DNA from: Pseudomonas sp. BCA17
GTDB taxonomy: Bacteria; Pseudomonadota; Gammaproteobacteria; Pseudomonadales; Pseudomonadaceae
Direction of reading: 5' to 3'
NCBI RefSeq assembly: GCF_004519405.1
Contig: NZ_SGWI01000005.1
Span: 1-64,000 of the forward strand
DNA length: 64,000 nucleotides
In this document: one piece after another, positions 34,600 through 43,358 of the stretch
Position numbering within the stretch: position 1 is the first letter of the stretch
How the letters are laid out: every line of letters starts with the position of its first letter
Made by a program: the position numbers and the translations under genes
The notes under the pieces: generated by a model
What the model saw: the letters and a program-made list of their open reading frames with translations, nothing else
What the model was told of the DNA's origin: nothing
The model's database searches: none

Positions 34600-36045
34600 A
34601 TGAACCTCACCCGTCTGCGCGCCGATGCCCTGGCCGGCCTCACCACGTCTTTTGCGCTGTTGCCCGAATGCATCGCCTTTGCCCTGGTGGCCCATCTCAA
34701 CCCGCTGATGGGGCTCTACGGCGCCTTCATTATCTGCACCCTCACCGCATTGTTCGGCGGCCGGCCGGGTATGGTTTCGGGTGCGGCCGGCTCGATGGCA
34801 GTAGTGATCGTCGCATTGGTGGTGCAGCACGGCGTGGAGTATCTGCTGGCGACGGTGTTGCTGGGCGGGTTGATCATGATTGCCTTTGGCCTGCTGCGCC
34901 TGGGCAAGCTGGTGCGCATGGTGCCGCATCCGGTGATGCTCGGCTTCGTCAACGGCCTGGCGATCATCATCGCGCTGGCGCAGTTGGAGCACTTCAAGAG
35001 CGGTGACACCTGGCTCAGCGGCACGCCGCTGTATGTGATGGCGGGCCTGGTGTTGCTGACCATGGCCATCGTCTATCTGCTGCCACGCCTGACCCGCGCC
35101 GTGCCGCCTGCATTGGTGGCGATTCTAGGCGTGGGCCTGGCGGTGTACCTGCTCGGCCTGCCTACGCGAACATTGGGCGACATGGCCCACATCGCCGGCG
35201 GCTTGCCGACCTTTGCGCTGCCGCACGTCCCCTGGACCCTGGAAACCCTCGGCATCATTGCGCCCTATGCGTTCCTGATGGCGATGGTCGGCCTGCTGGA
35301 AACCTTGCTGACCCTGAACCTGACCGATGAAATCACCGAAACCCGTGGCTACCCGGACCGCGAAAGCGTAGCCCTGGGCGCGGCGAACATGGTCTCGGGG
35401 CTGTTTGGTGGCATGGGCGGTTGCGCGATGATCGGGCAAACCGTGATCAACCTCAGCTCCGGCGGGCGTGGGCGCTTTTCCGGGGTGTTTGCCGGGGTGA
35501 TGATCCTGCTGTTCATTCTGTTCCTGTCACCGTTGATCGAGCGCATTCCGCTGGCGGCCCTTGTGGGCGTGATGTTCGTGGTGTCCCAGCAGACCTTCGC
35601 CTGGGCGTCGTTGCGGGTGATCAACAAGGTGCCGCTCAATGATGTGCTGGTGATTCTTGCGGTGACCGTGATCACCGTGTTCACCGACCTGGCAACCGCT
35701 GTGCTCTGCGGCATCGTAATTGCGGCGCTGAACTTCGCCTGGCAACAGGCGCGTGAACTGTACGCCGATGAGCATCTGGAGGCCGATGGCAGCAAACTCT
35801 ATCGCCTGCATGGCACGTTGTTCTTTGCCTCGACCACGCCGTTCCTGAACCGGTTCGACCCGGCCAACGACCCGGCCCAGGTCACGCTGGACTGCCGTCA
35901 CCTGAGTTTCGTCGATTACTCAGCGATTGCCGCGCTGATGACCTTGCGTGAGCGCTACACCAAGGCCGGCAAGCACCTGCGGGTGCTGCATCTGTCGGAG
36001 CGCTGCAAGAAGCTGCTCAAACGCGCCAAAGTCCACCACGACTGA
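34600..36045 (+). CDS. SulP/SLC26-family anion transporter with STAS domain
   Basis: The 481-residue protein has a SulP membrane domain (GLTTSFALLPECIAFALVAH, LYGAFIICTLTALFGGRPGM, MAMVGLLETLLTLNL) with about 10-12 segments, followed by a C-terminal STAS domain from about residue 395 (VTLDCRHLSFVDYSAIAAL). Substrate may be sulfate, bicarbonate or another anion. The start is uncertain: ATG 34600 and ATG 34585 both lack a strong ribosome binding site, and longer versions run into the repeat upstream. Confidence 0.85.
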   Translation: MNLTRLRADALAGLTTSFALLPECIAFALVAHLNPLMGLYGAFIICTLTALFGGRPGMVSGAAGSMAVVIVALVVQHGVEYLLATVLLGGLIMIAFGLLRLGKLVRMVPHPVMLGFVNGLAIIIALAQLEHFKSGDTWLSGTPLYVMAGLVLLTMAIVYLLPRLTRAVPPALVAILGVGLAVYLLGLPTRTLGDMAHIAGGLPTFALPHVPWTLETLGIIAPYAFLMAMVGLLETLLTLNLTDEITETRGYPDRESVALGAANMVSGLFGGMGGCAMIGQTVINLSSGGRGRFSGVFAGVMILLFILFLSPLIERIPLAALVGVMFVVSQQTFAWASLRVINKVPLNDVLVILAVTVITVFTDLATAVLCGIVIAALNFAWQQARELYADEHLEADGSKLYRLHGTLFFASTTPFLNRFDPANDPAQVTLDCRHLSFVDYSAIAALMTLRERYTKAGKHLRVLHLSERCKKLLKRAKVHHD

Positions 36046-36049
36046 ATCT

Positions 36050-36150
36050 CCTGTAGGCGCTCGCTCGCGAAAATCGTCAAGGATGACGCGGGTATCCTGA
36101 ATGCACACGGTGCTCTCAGGTTTTTCGCGAGCCAGCTCGCTCCTACGGGG
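36050..36150. repeat. REPIN after the SulP gene
   Basis: Arms CTGTAGGCGCTCGCTCGCGAAAA and TTTTTCGCGAGCCAGCTCGCTCCTAC lie between convergent genes. The interior (CGTCAAGGATGACGCGGGTATCCTGAATG) resembles the interior of the unit at 23849-23953, so both belong to one subfamily. Confidence 0.8.
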
Positions 36151-36168
36151 AGAGGGTGTTGCCATGCC

Positions 36169-36549
36169 TTATGGCCCGACCAGGTCTTCCAGTTCCTGGG
36201 CACGTGTCTGGGTCATGTCCACCACGCAGCCGGAGCCATTGACCTGATCAATGGTGCCGCCGGTGGCACTGCCTGCAAAGGCGCAATTGGCATCGCGGTA
36301 TTTTATCCACAGGCGCTGCACGTCTTGCAGTTGCTGTTTGCGCGGGCCGTCCTGGGCCGCGAGCGCAGTCTTGTAGGCTTTGTTCAGGCGCTCGTCCTGT
36401 ACTTTGGCGGCCTGGGTATTGCAGCCGACCATGTCGGCGGTGGTGTTGGCGTTGTCCATGCACTTTTTCAACATGGCGTTATCGGCGGCCGAAGCGGTGC
36501 CGCACAGGGCAAGCAGCAGGGCGCCGGCAGCGAGGGATGGGCGAATCAT
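36169..36549 (-). CDS. Secreted LprI-like (DUF1311) protein
   Basis: The 126-residue product has a signal peptide (SLAAGALLLALCGTASAAD) and a mature four-cysteine domain (KKCMDN, VGCNTQAAK, NCAFAG, SGCVVDM) of the DUF1311/LprI type, a family that includes lysozyme inhibitors. It should be periplasmic. The ATG at 36549 gives a proper signal sequence; an in-frame start at 36582 adds 11 residues. Function here is unproven. Confidence 0.75.
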   Translation of the reverse strand: MIRPSLAAGALLLALCGTASAADNAMLKKCMDNANTTADMVGCNTQAAKVQDERLNKAYKTALAAQDGPRKQQLQDVQRLWIKYRDANCAFAGSATGGTIDQVNGSGCVVDMTQTRAQELEDLVGP

Positions 36550-36796
36550 GGTCGGTTTTCCTGAGCGTGAGTGGATGCGCATTCTATGACTGGAGGCTGG
36601 CGCCTGAGTTTCGACGTTCTCTGATCTTCATGTAAGAACACCCCCTGAATTTTCATGCACGGGTGTTGGGCATGTCCCAACGCGACGGCGCTTATCCGTG
36701 GGCGAAAATTACTTTCACAAAAATTGAAAATGCTACCGGGTAATGATTTATGAGTTTCACAACCTATTCGACGTGACCCTTTCCAAGGAGTACCGC

Positions 36797-38146
36797 ATGG
36801 CCGCATCACCGGGCTTCGGGCTATTGGCATACGCTGCCATCGCCATCATTGCGTTGATCGTGCTGATTGCACGTTACCGACTCAATCCATTTATCGTCAT
36901 CACCTTGGTCTCCATCGGTCTGGCGCTGATGGCCGGGATGCCGGCGGACACGATCATGGGGTCGTATGAAGCGGGCGTCGGTAAAACCCTGGGGCATATT
37001 GCGCTGGTGGTGGCGCTGGGCACGATGCTCGGCAAGATGATGGCTGAATCCGGTGGCGCCGAGCAGGTGGCGCGTACGCTGATCAATCGCTTCGGCGAGC
37101 GCAACGCTCATTGGGCGATGGTGTGCATAGCGTTTCTGGTGGGGCTGCCGCTGTTTTTCGAGGTCGGGTTTGTGTTGCTGGTGCCCATCGCGTTTACCGT
37201 GGCAAGGCGAGTGGGCGTGTCGATCCTGATGGTCGGCCTGCCGATGGTCGCCGGCCTGTCGGTGGTACATGCGCTGGTGCCGCCGCATCCAGCGGCGATG
37301 ATGGCGGTGCTGGCGTATAACGCGTCGGTGGGGCAGACCGTGCTGTATGCGATTTTGATCGGTGTTCCGACGGCGATCATTGCAGGCCCGGTCTATGCCA
37401 AGTTCATCGTGCCGCGTATTCACCTGCCGGCGGAAAACCCGCTGGAACGCCAGTTCATCGAACGCGAACCACGCACCCGCTTGCCGAACTTTGCCCTGAC
37501 CATGGGCACTATCCTGTTGCCGGTGGTGTTGATGATGATCGGCGGCTGGGCCAACGTGATTTCCACTCCGGGTACTGGGTTCAACCAGTTCCTGTTGTTT
37601 ATCGGCAACTCGGTGATCGCGTTGCTGGTGGCGACGTTAGTGAGTTTCTGGACCTTGGGCCTGGCCCAAGGCTTCAATCGCGAATCGATCCTCAAGTTCA
37701 CCAACGAATGCCTGGCGCCGACCGCCAGTATCACGTTGCTGGTGGGCGCGGGCGGCGGCTTGAACCGCATCCTGGTGGATGCCGGTGTGACTAACGAAAT
37801 TCTTGGCCTGGCCCACGCGTTTCATCTGTCGCCGCTGGTGATGGGCTGGTTGTTTGCCGCGCTGATGCGGATCGCCACGGGGTCGGCCACGGTGGCAATG
37901 ACCACCGCGTCGGGTGTCGTAGCGCCTGTCGCGATGGGCCTGGGTTATCCACACCCGGAATTGCTGGTGCTGGCGACTGGTGCCGGCTCGGTGATTTTTT
38001 CCCACGTTAATGACGGCGGCTTCTGGCTGATCAAGGAATACTTCAATATGACGGTGATCCAGACCTTCAAGACCTGGACCGTGCTGGAGACCCTGATCTC
38101 CGTGGTCGCTTTTGGCCTGACCTACGGCTTGTCTGTTGTTTTATGA
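36797..38146 (+). CDS. GntP-family permease
   Basis: The 449-residue protein has about 12-14 membrane segments and the GntP/gluconate:H+ symporter pattern (FIVITLVSIGLALMAGMP, LPLFFEVGFVLLVPIAF, VHALVPPHPAAM, IFSHVNDGGFWLIKEYF). AAGGAG lies six bases before the ATG. It heads a set with an RpiR regulator and an N-acyl-D-amino-acid deacylase, so the substrate is more likely an acylated D-amino acid or another organic acid than gluconate. This substrate idea is inference. Confidence 0.88.
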   Translation: MAASPGFGLLAYAAIAIIALIVLIARYRLNPFIVITLVSIGLALMAGMPADTIMGSYEAGVGKTLGHIALVVALGTMLGKMMAESGGAEQVARTLINRFGERNAHWAMVCIAFLVGLPLFFEVGFVLLVPIAFTVARRVGVSILMVGLPMVAGLSVVHALVPPHPAAMMAVLAYNASVGQTVLYAILIGVPTAIIAGPVYAKFIVPRIHLPAENPLERQFIEREPRTRLPNFALTMGTILLPVVLMMIGGWANVISTPGTGFNQFLLFIGNSVIALLVATLVSFWTLGLAQGFNRESILKFTNECLAPTASITLLVGAGGGLNRILVDAGVTNEILGLAHAFHLSPLVMGWLFAALMRIATGSATVAMTTASGVVAPVAMGLGYPHPELLVLATGAGSVIFSHVNDGGFWLIKEYFNMTVIQTFKTWTVLETLISVVAFGLTYGLSVVL

Positions 38147-38172
38147 GCCTCATCCTGTAACCCGGAGCCCCC

Positions 38173-39033
38173 ATGGACATCCTCTACCAGATCCGCGCCC
38201 GCCAGGACTCCTTCAGCGCCGGCGAAGGGCGTATCGCCAGGCTGATGCTGGACGACGTGGGCTTTGCCGCGTCCGCCAGCCTGGAAGAGTTGTCCCAACG
38301 GGCCGAGGTCAGCACGGCGACCTTGTCGCGTTTTGCCCGCAGCGTCGGCTGCCGTGATCTGCGTGACTTGCGCCTGCAGCTGGCCCAGGCCAGCGGGGTG
38401 GGCAGCCGCTTTCTGGACCCGGCCGGGCTGCCGGAGCAGTCGGCCTTTCATCGCCAGATACTCGGCGATATCGAAGTCACGCTGCGCCAGCATCTGTCGG
38501 GTTTTAACCAGGCGAGTTTTGTCGATGCGGTCAGCGTGCTGGGCAAGGCGCGGATGATTCACGCATTCGGTATGGGCGGCCCGTCGAGCCTGTGCAGTGA
38601 CGAGTTACAAGTGCGACTGGTACGCCTGGGCTATCCGATTGCCGCCTGCCATGACCCGGTGATGATGCGTGTCACGGCGGCGACGCTGGGGCCGGAACAG
38701 GCGCTGATCGTCTGCTCGCTCACCGGCCTGCCCCCTGAACTGCTCGACGTGGTCGCACTGGCGCGCAACTACGACGCGCGGATTATCGCCATCACCCTGG
38801 CCAACTCGCCGTTGGCACAGTTGGCGGACGTGGTGTTGCCGCTGCAACCGGCCGAAACCAGTTTCATCTACAAGCCCACCGCGGCGCGCTACGGAATGCT
38901 GCTGGCCATCGACTTGCTCGCCACCGAGCTGGCGTTGGTCCAGCCGGACGACAACCAGGAGCGCCTGCGCCGGATCAAGCTGGCCCTGGACGATTATCGC
39001 GGCGGCCCCGACAGCCTGCCGCTTGGAGATTGA
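38173..39033 (+). CDS. RpiR/MurR-family transcriptional regulator
   Basis: The 286-residue protein has an N-terminal RpiR helix-turn-helix (SLEELSQRAEVSTATLSRFA near residues 37-56) and a C-terminal SIS sugar-isomerase-like domain (MIHAFGMGGPSSLCSDELQ; ALIVCSLTGLPPELLDVV). RpiR proteins respond to phosphosugars or related ligands. It lies 26 bases after the permease and one base before the deacylase start, so the three genes look like one operon and this is its regulator. Confidence 0.9.
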   Translation: MDILYQIRARQDSFSAGEGRIARLMLDDVGFAASASLEELSQRAEVSTATLSRFARSVGCRDLRDLRLQLAQASGVGSRFLDPAGLPEQSAFHRQILGDIEVTLRQHLSGFNQASFVDAVSVLGKARMIHAFGMGGPSSLCSDELQVRLVRLGYPIAACHDPVMMRVTAATLGPEQALIVCSLTGLPPELLDVVALARNYDARIIAITLANSPLAQLADVVLPLQPAETSFIYKPTAARYGMLLAIDLLATELALVQPDDNQERLRRIKLALDDYRGGPDSLPLGD

Positions 39034-39034
39034 T

Positions 39035-40498
39035 ATGAAGTACGACACGTTGATTCGCCAAGCGCTGATCATGGACGGCAGCAACACGCCAGGCTATGTG
39101 GCCGATGTGGGCCTGCGCGATGGGCGTATCGAGACGATAGGCGATTTGTCGGCGGCCGTGGCCGAACATGAAGTCGAAGCGGCGGGCCGCGTGCTGGCGC
39201 CGGGTTTCATCGACGTGCATACCCACGACGACACGGTGGTGATCCGACATCCGCAGATGCTGCCCAAGCTCAGCCAGGGCGTGACCACGGTGATTGTCGG
39301 CAACTGTGGCATCAGTGCATCGCCTGTGAGCTTGCGCAATGATCCGCCGGACCCGATGAACCTGTTGGGCACCCGTGAGGCCTTCACGTACCCGCGTTTT
39401 GCCGATTACCGCTCAGCCGTGGAGGACGCGCATCCGGCGGTGAACGTTGCGGCGTTGATCGGCCACACTGCGTTGCGCAGCAACCATATGGACGACCTGT
39501 ACCGCACCGCCTCCGCGGATGAAATCGCGGCCATGCGCGTGCAGTTGCGCGAGAGCCTCGAAGCCGGCGCCCTCGGCTTGTCCACAGGCCTGGCCTACGC
39601 CAGCGCATTCAATGCCGAGACCGATGAGGTGCTGCAACTCAGTGAGGAGCTGACGGCCTTCGGTGCGGTGTACACCACCCACTTGCGCAGTGAATTCGAA
39701 CCGGTGCTGGAGGCCATGGATGAGGCGTTTCTGATCGGTCGACATGCCAAGGCGCCGGTGATCATTTCTCACCTCAAATGTGCCGGTGCGGGTAATTGGG
39801 GGCGCAGTCCGCAGTTGTTGGCATCGCTTGAGCTGGCGGCGAAAACCCATCCGGTGGGTTGTGATTGTTATCCCTATGCGGCCAGTTCATCGACCCTGGA
39901 TTTGAAGCAAGTCACTGATGCGTTTCGCATCACTATCACCTGGTCAACGCCACACCCGGAAGTCGGCGGGCGTGACCTGCAGGATATCGCTGCCGAGTGG
40001 AATGTTTCGCTGCTGGACGCGGCGCGTCGTCTGCAACCGGCGGGGGCGGTGTACTACGGAATGGATGAGGGGGATGTACGACGTATCCTCGCGCATCCGC
40101 TGTCGATGGTAGGTTCGGATGGGTTGCCTGAAGACCCGTTCCCCCATCCGCGTTTGTGGGGTGCGTTTCCACGGGTGCTGGGGCATTTCAGTCGGGATGT
40201 AGGGTTGTTCCCGTTGCACACGGCGGTGCACAAGATGACCGGCTTGTCGGCGGCGCGTTTTGGCTTGGTTGAGCGGGGTGAAATCCGCGAAGGGTACTGG
40301 GCCGACTTGGTGTTGTTCGATCCGTTGCGCGTGCGCGATGTGGCGGACTTCAAGGAACCGCGGCGCGCGGCGGAGGGCATCGATGGGGTATGGGTCAACG
40401 GGGTGTTGAGCTACAGCGATGGGCAGGCGAATGGTCAGCGGCCGGGGCGCTTTCTGGCACGGAGTGGGAGTTTGGGCGCTGGGTTTTCGTCTCTGTAA
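39035..40498 (+). CDS. N-acyl-D-amino-acid deacylase (D-aminoacylase)
   Basis: The 487-residue amidohydrolase-superfamily protein removes acyl groups from N-acyl-D-amino acids. Metal-site motifs are visible: GFIDVHTHDD (HxH, about residues 60-69), VGNCGISA with the bridging Cys near 92, TTHLRSEF near 215, ISHLKCAG near 245, and the catalytic Asp in MVGSDGLPEDP near 362. Start ATG 39035 follows TTGGAG. The permease and RpiR regulator upstream suggest import and use of acylated D-amino acids. Confidence 0.92.
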   Translation: MKYDTLIRQALIMDGSNTPGYVADVGLRDGRIETIGDLSAAVAEHEVEAAGRVLAPGFIDVHTHDDTVVIRHPQMLPKLSQGVTTVIVGNCGISASPVSLRNDPPDPMNLLGTREAFTYPRFADYRSAVEDAHPAVNVAALIGHTALRSNHMDDLYRTASADEIAAMRVQLRESLEAGALGLSTGLAYASAFNAETDEVLQLSEELTAFGAVYTTHLRSEFEPVLEAMDEAFLIGRHAKAPVIISHLKCAGAGNWGRSPQLLASLELAAKTHPVGCDCYPYAASSSTLDLKQVTDAFRITITWSTPHPEVGGRDLQDIAAEWNVSLLDAARRLQPAGAVYYGMDEGDVRRILAHPLSMVGSDGLPEDPFPHPRLWGAFPRVLGHFSRDVGLFPLHTAVHKMTGLSAARFGLVERGEIREGYWADLVLFDPLRVRDVADFKEPRRAAEGIDGVWVNGVLSYSDGQANGQRPGRFLARSGSLGAGFSSL

Positions 40499-40652
40499 TG
40501 GGGGCTTCCATCCACGGGCGGGTTGTCATGCGCTTCTACGGCTCTTCGACGAAGCCAGGCGTCGGAGTGCTATGTCGATTGCCCTGATGCTTGCGAGAGA
40601 TGAGCAGCAGTGATCCGTTCATGAGTCGGCTGATCGGTAAATCGCAGGCAAT
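40499..40652. other. Gap after the deacylase gene, no gene seen
   Basis: I see no gene with a convincing start and ribosome binding site and no strong hairpin before the terminator that begins at 40653. Confidence 0.5.
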
Positions 40653-40681
40653 AAAAAACCGCCTCATTAGGGCGGTTTTTT
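40653..40681 (+). terminator. Terminator after the deacylase operon
   Basis: AAAAAACCGCC / GGCGGTTTTTT form an 11-bp stem around a short CTCATTA loop, with poly-T on both strands. It ends the GntP-RpiR-deacylase transcript. Confidence 0.85.
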
Positions 40682-41121
40682 GCAAGCCCAGTTAGTGGCT
40701 GGGGTTGCTATCTCAAAGAACGCTTTCGACCTGCAAGCCGATACTAACGCTGGTTACATCATCACGCAAGGCTGAACGATGGCGGGTATGGATCGTCTTC
40801 AGGCATTTCTTTAATGCCTGATTAGACTGTAAAAGCTTGTAATGAATCTATCGGGCGATACTGAGTATTTGACCACTGCATGACACACCTTCGGCAAGAA
40901 TCCTGGTTAGGATCCTCCCCGTTCTGCGTTTGTCGCTTTTAGGTGAGTTGGGTCGGCGCGCGAATTCTGGACCGACCGCCACGGGCTAGTAATCCGTGCC
41001 GGATTGATGCGGAAGGACCATTAGCCCGGCCACCTCAAAGAACGCATTCGACCTGCGTCCGAAGGCCCGCGTGTTCCGGTAAGTGTGCTGGAGGTAAGGC
41101 CCAACTCACGGAGGGCCGAGT
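40682..41121. other. Gene-poor stretch with direct repeats and dyads
   Basis: No protein gene is supported here. The sequence holds a 23-bp direct repeat with one mismatch (CTCAAAGAACGC[T/A]TTCGACCTGC at 40712-40734 and 41034-41056). It also holds an 8-bp perfect stem with 5-base loop at 40800-40820, a longer dyad CGGGCTA...TAGCCCG around 40983-41028, and the leader of the small gene at 41122. A structured RNA or RNA leader is possible. Confidence 0.5.
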
Positions 41122-41220
41122 ATGTCTAAGTTTGCACGACGTACGTGGAACCTCGTAGTGAACTGCCTGCGTGCTTATCACGTCTGGAAGTTCCTGCGGG
41201 ACAGCTTCGATGACCGCTAA
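41122..41220 (+). CDS. Small 32-residue basic protein, unknown
   Basis: MSKFARRTWNLVVNCLRAYH plus 12 more residues ending in DDR. It is basic and helical in character, with Trp, Leu and Val along one face, but no true membrane segment. I do not recognise a family. Support for coding: a strong ribosome binding site GGAGGG six bases before ATG, and an intrinsic terminator that begins 15 bases after the TAA. It stands alone between the deacylase operon and the convergent chemoreceptor gene. Alternatively the RNA itself is the functional product. Confidence 0.6.
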   Translation: MSKFARRTWNLVVNCLRAYHVWKFLRDSFDDR

Positions 41221-41234
41221 GGTCTGAGGAGTGG

Positions 41235-41266
41235 AGCCGCCTCGGTTCAGGCCGAGGCGGCTTTTT
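41235..41266 (+). terminator. Strong terminator after the small gene
   Basis: An 11-bp perfect stem (AGCCGCCTCGG at 41235-41245 with CCGAGGCGGCT at 41252-41262) is followed by TTTTTGG and TTTTTT. It also lies at the 3' end of the convergent chemoreceptor gene. Confidence 0.92.
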
Positions 41267-41272
41267 GGTTTT

Positions 41273-43192
41273 TTAAACCCGGAAATGACTGACCATCTGC
41301 TGCAACTGGCTACCCAATCGTGCCAATTCAACGCTCGACTTGGCCGTCTCCTCACTCGCAGTAGCCGTCTGCTCCGACACATCACGCACATTCACAATGC
41401 TGCGGCTGATCTCTTCAGCCACGGCGCTTTGCTGTTCGGCCGCCGCTGCAATCTGCTGGTTCATCGACTGGATGTTCGACACCGTACGGGTGATGTTTTC
41501 CAGCGACACACCGGCCTTGCGGGTCAGCTCGACACTGCTGTCGGTCAGGCTACGGCTGTTGTTCATCACGTTGGCCACTTGCTGAGTGCCGTTCTGCAAG
41601 CCGGCGACCAGGTCTTCGATTTCTTCCGTGGATTTCTGCGTGCGCTGGGCCAGGCCACGCACTTCATCGGCGACCACCGCAAACCCACGCCCGGCTTCAC
41701 CGGCACGCGCCGCTTCGATGGCGGCGTTGAGGGCCAGCAGGTTGGTCTGCTCGGCCACGGCCTTGATCACGTCCATCACGCTGCCGATCTTGTTGCTCTC
41801 TTGTTGCAAGTGCGCCATGGCGTCGGTGGAGCGCGCCACTTCTTCAGCCAGGCGCTCGATCTGTGCGATGGCTTCGGCCACTACCTTGTCGCCCTCGCGA
41901 GCCTGGCCATCAGCGTTGGAGGCCGCCTGGGAGGCTTGCTCGGCGTTACGCGCCACTTCCTGCACGGTAGCGGTCATTTCGTGCATGGCGGTGGCCACTT
42001 GATCGGTCTCGATCTTTTGGCTGTTGACGCCTGCACTGGTCTGTTCGGTAACGGCCGACAATTCTTCAGCGGCGCTGGCGATCTGCGTCACACCGTCACG
42101 GATGCCGCTGATCAGTTCACGCAAGGTGGTGCCCATGCGCTGGATGCCTTGTTGCAGCACGCCCAGTTCATCACGACGAGTGACCTGGATGTTGTGGCTC
42201 AGGTCGCCGGAAGCGATGCGTTCAACCACCTCCAGAGTGTCTTGCAGTGGGCGTGTGATCTGGCGGGTGATGACCCATGCCGCGATGATGCCAACCAGCA
42301 GCGCCAGCAACGTGCTGATCAATTGCAGGCTGCGGGCCTGGGCACTTTCGACATCGCGACGATTGAGCTGGATGTCATACAGCTTGTCACTGATGGTGAC
42401 GATGTCGGTGCCCTGGGTGGTCATTTCGGCGCGGGCAGTGACGATATTCGCGTTAGCCGCCTTGTAGTTCTGCAGGGCGCTGCGGTAAGCACCGAGTGCG
42501 GTTTCCAGTGCCGTCAGTGCACTTTGCTGGCTGGCGCCGAAGACGGTGTTGAGGTCTTTCAAGCTGGCAATGGTTTTTTCAATCTGTGCGGCGGCGCGGG
42601 CTTCGGTGTCAGGGTTGACATCGCCGGTGTAGCCGCGCACTTCAAAGCGCGCCAGTTGGAACTGCATCTTCGCGTCGGCCACGGCCTGGAATTGGGCCAG
42701 GTGCTCCGAGCTGTCAGGCATTTGCTTCACGCTGGCTTCCAGCGCGTTGATCTGTGCGTTGGCGATATCGGCCTTGTCGCCCATCACCTGGCGTGAGGCG
42801 TTGCCATTACGGTACGCCTCTCGCATCTTGTTCAGGGACTGTTGATAGGCGGTAATGACGGCTTTCTGCTCATTGAGCAGCTTGAGGTTTTCCGGGCTCT
42901 TGAAACTGTCCAGCAGTTTCTGTTGCTGGGCGGCGAAGCCATCCAGGTTGGTTTGTACGTTCTGGGCCACGGTTTCGTCGCCGGCGGCGAGCATGTATTG
43001 CAGGCGCGCAATGCGCAGTTTGGTCAGCGAGGCGTTGAGCTGGGTAATGTCGCTCATCCAGTTGCTGCGGTCGATCAGCCCGCTCAGGCTGGTCCAGCCG
43101 GTCAATGCCAGAATCGAGGTGAGGACAAGCACCAGGCCGAAGCCCAGGCCCAGTTTGAGGTTGACGCTGATGTTACCGAACCAGCTGTTCAT
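41273..43192 (-). CDS. Methyl-accepting chemotaxis protein with HBM-type sensor
   Basis: The 639-residue chemoreceptor has a first membrane segment about residues 11-31 and a long all-helical periplasmic domain of about 250 residues (HBM-like, as in P. putida McpS). The second membrane segment is about 287-306, followed by HAMP to about 360. The cytoplasmic signalling hairpin has the conserved tip EQTNLLALNAAIEAARAGEA and GRGFAVVADEVRGLAQR. The helical bimodular sensor in McpS binds TCA intermediates and acetate-type acids; a similar ligand class is likely but not shown. Its 3' end abuts the small-gene terminator. Confidence 0.92.
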   Translation of the reverse strand: MNSWFGNISVNLKLGLGFGLVLVLTSILALTGWTSLSGLIDRSNWMSDITQLNASLTKLRIARLQYMLAAGDETVAQNVQTNLDGFAAQQQKLLDSFKSPENLKLLNEQKAVITAYQQSLNKMREAYRNGNASRQVMGDKADIANAQINALEASVKQMPDSSEHLAQFQAVADAKMQFQLARFEVRGYTGDVNPDTEARAAAQIEKTIASLKDLNTVFGASQQSALTALETALGAYRSALQNYKAANANIVTARAEMTTQGTDIVTISDKLYDIQLNRRDVESAQARSLQLISTLLALLVGIIAAWVITRQITRPLQDTLEVVERIASGDLSHNIQVTRRDELGVLQQGIQRMGTTLRELISGIRDGVTQIASAAEELSAVTEQTSAGVNSQKIETDQVATAMHEMTATVQEVARNAEQASQAASNADGQAREGDKVVAEAIAQIERLAEEVARSTDAMAHLQQESNKIGSVMDVIKAVAEQTNLLALNAAIEAARAGEAGRGFAVVADEVRGLAQRTQKSTEEIEDLVAGLQNGTQQVANVMNNSRSLTDSSVELTRKAGVSLENITRTVSNIQSMNQQIAAAAEQQSAVAEEISRSIVNVRDVSEQTATASEETAKSSVELARLGSQLQQMVSHFRV

Positions 43193-43319
43193 CGAATGCT
43201 CCGCAAAGTTTGATCTGAGTGCTGGGCGGTATTGTTGTTGGAGCCAGCTTAGGTATGTAGGGCAATATCGGCAGCGGGACCAGAATCTGAAATGCCTTTT
43301 GTCCGGCTGTATCCAAAAG

Positions 43320-43352
43320 GCGGGCCCTGACCGTCAGGCGGGCAGGGCCCCG
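43320..43352 (-). terminator. Hairpin after the toxin-like gene
   Basis: GGGCCCTG and CAGGGCCC arms enclose a further short dyad; reading on the minus strand GCCTTTT follows. It probably ends transcription of the large gene before the chemoreceptor gene. Confidence 0.55.
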
Positions 43353-43358
43353 GGGGCA

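Larger units (their letters stand above)
41057..41266 (+). ncRNA. Possible small structured transcript around the 32-codon gene
   Basis: From the end of the second direct repeat to the terminator is about 210 bases. GGCCC at 41098-41102 can pair with GGGCC at 41113-41117, covering part of the ribosome binding site GGAGGG (41110-41115). A second GGCCC at 41064-41068 could pair instead. The layout of a short ORF in a ~210-nt transcript recalls the Pseudomonas sRNA PhrS, but I could not confirm sequence identity. The 5' end is a guess. Confidence 0.35.

Noticed and set aside
31702..36549. A functional system made of the TSUP, LysR, SDR, SulP and DUF1311 genes
   Set aside because: Gaps and REP units separate several of these genes, orientations vary, and no shared pathway is visible. 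I treat them as unrelated genes.
40940..41060. A tRNA or other standard structured RNA in the stretch before the small gene
   Set aside because: The dyads do not make a cloverleaf, and no CCA-type end or anticodon arm can be drawn.
41057..41266. Firm identification of the small transcript as PhrS
   Set aside because: The layout is similar but I cannot recall the PhrS sequence well enough, an ANR box is not visible upstream, and the genomic neighbours differ.
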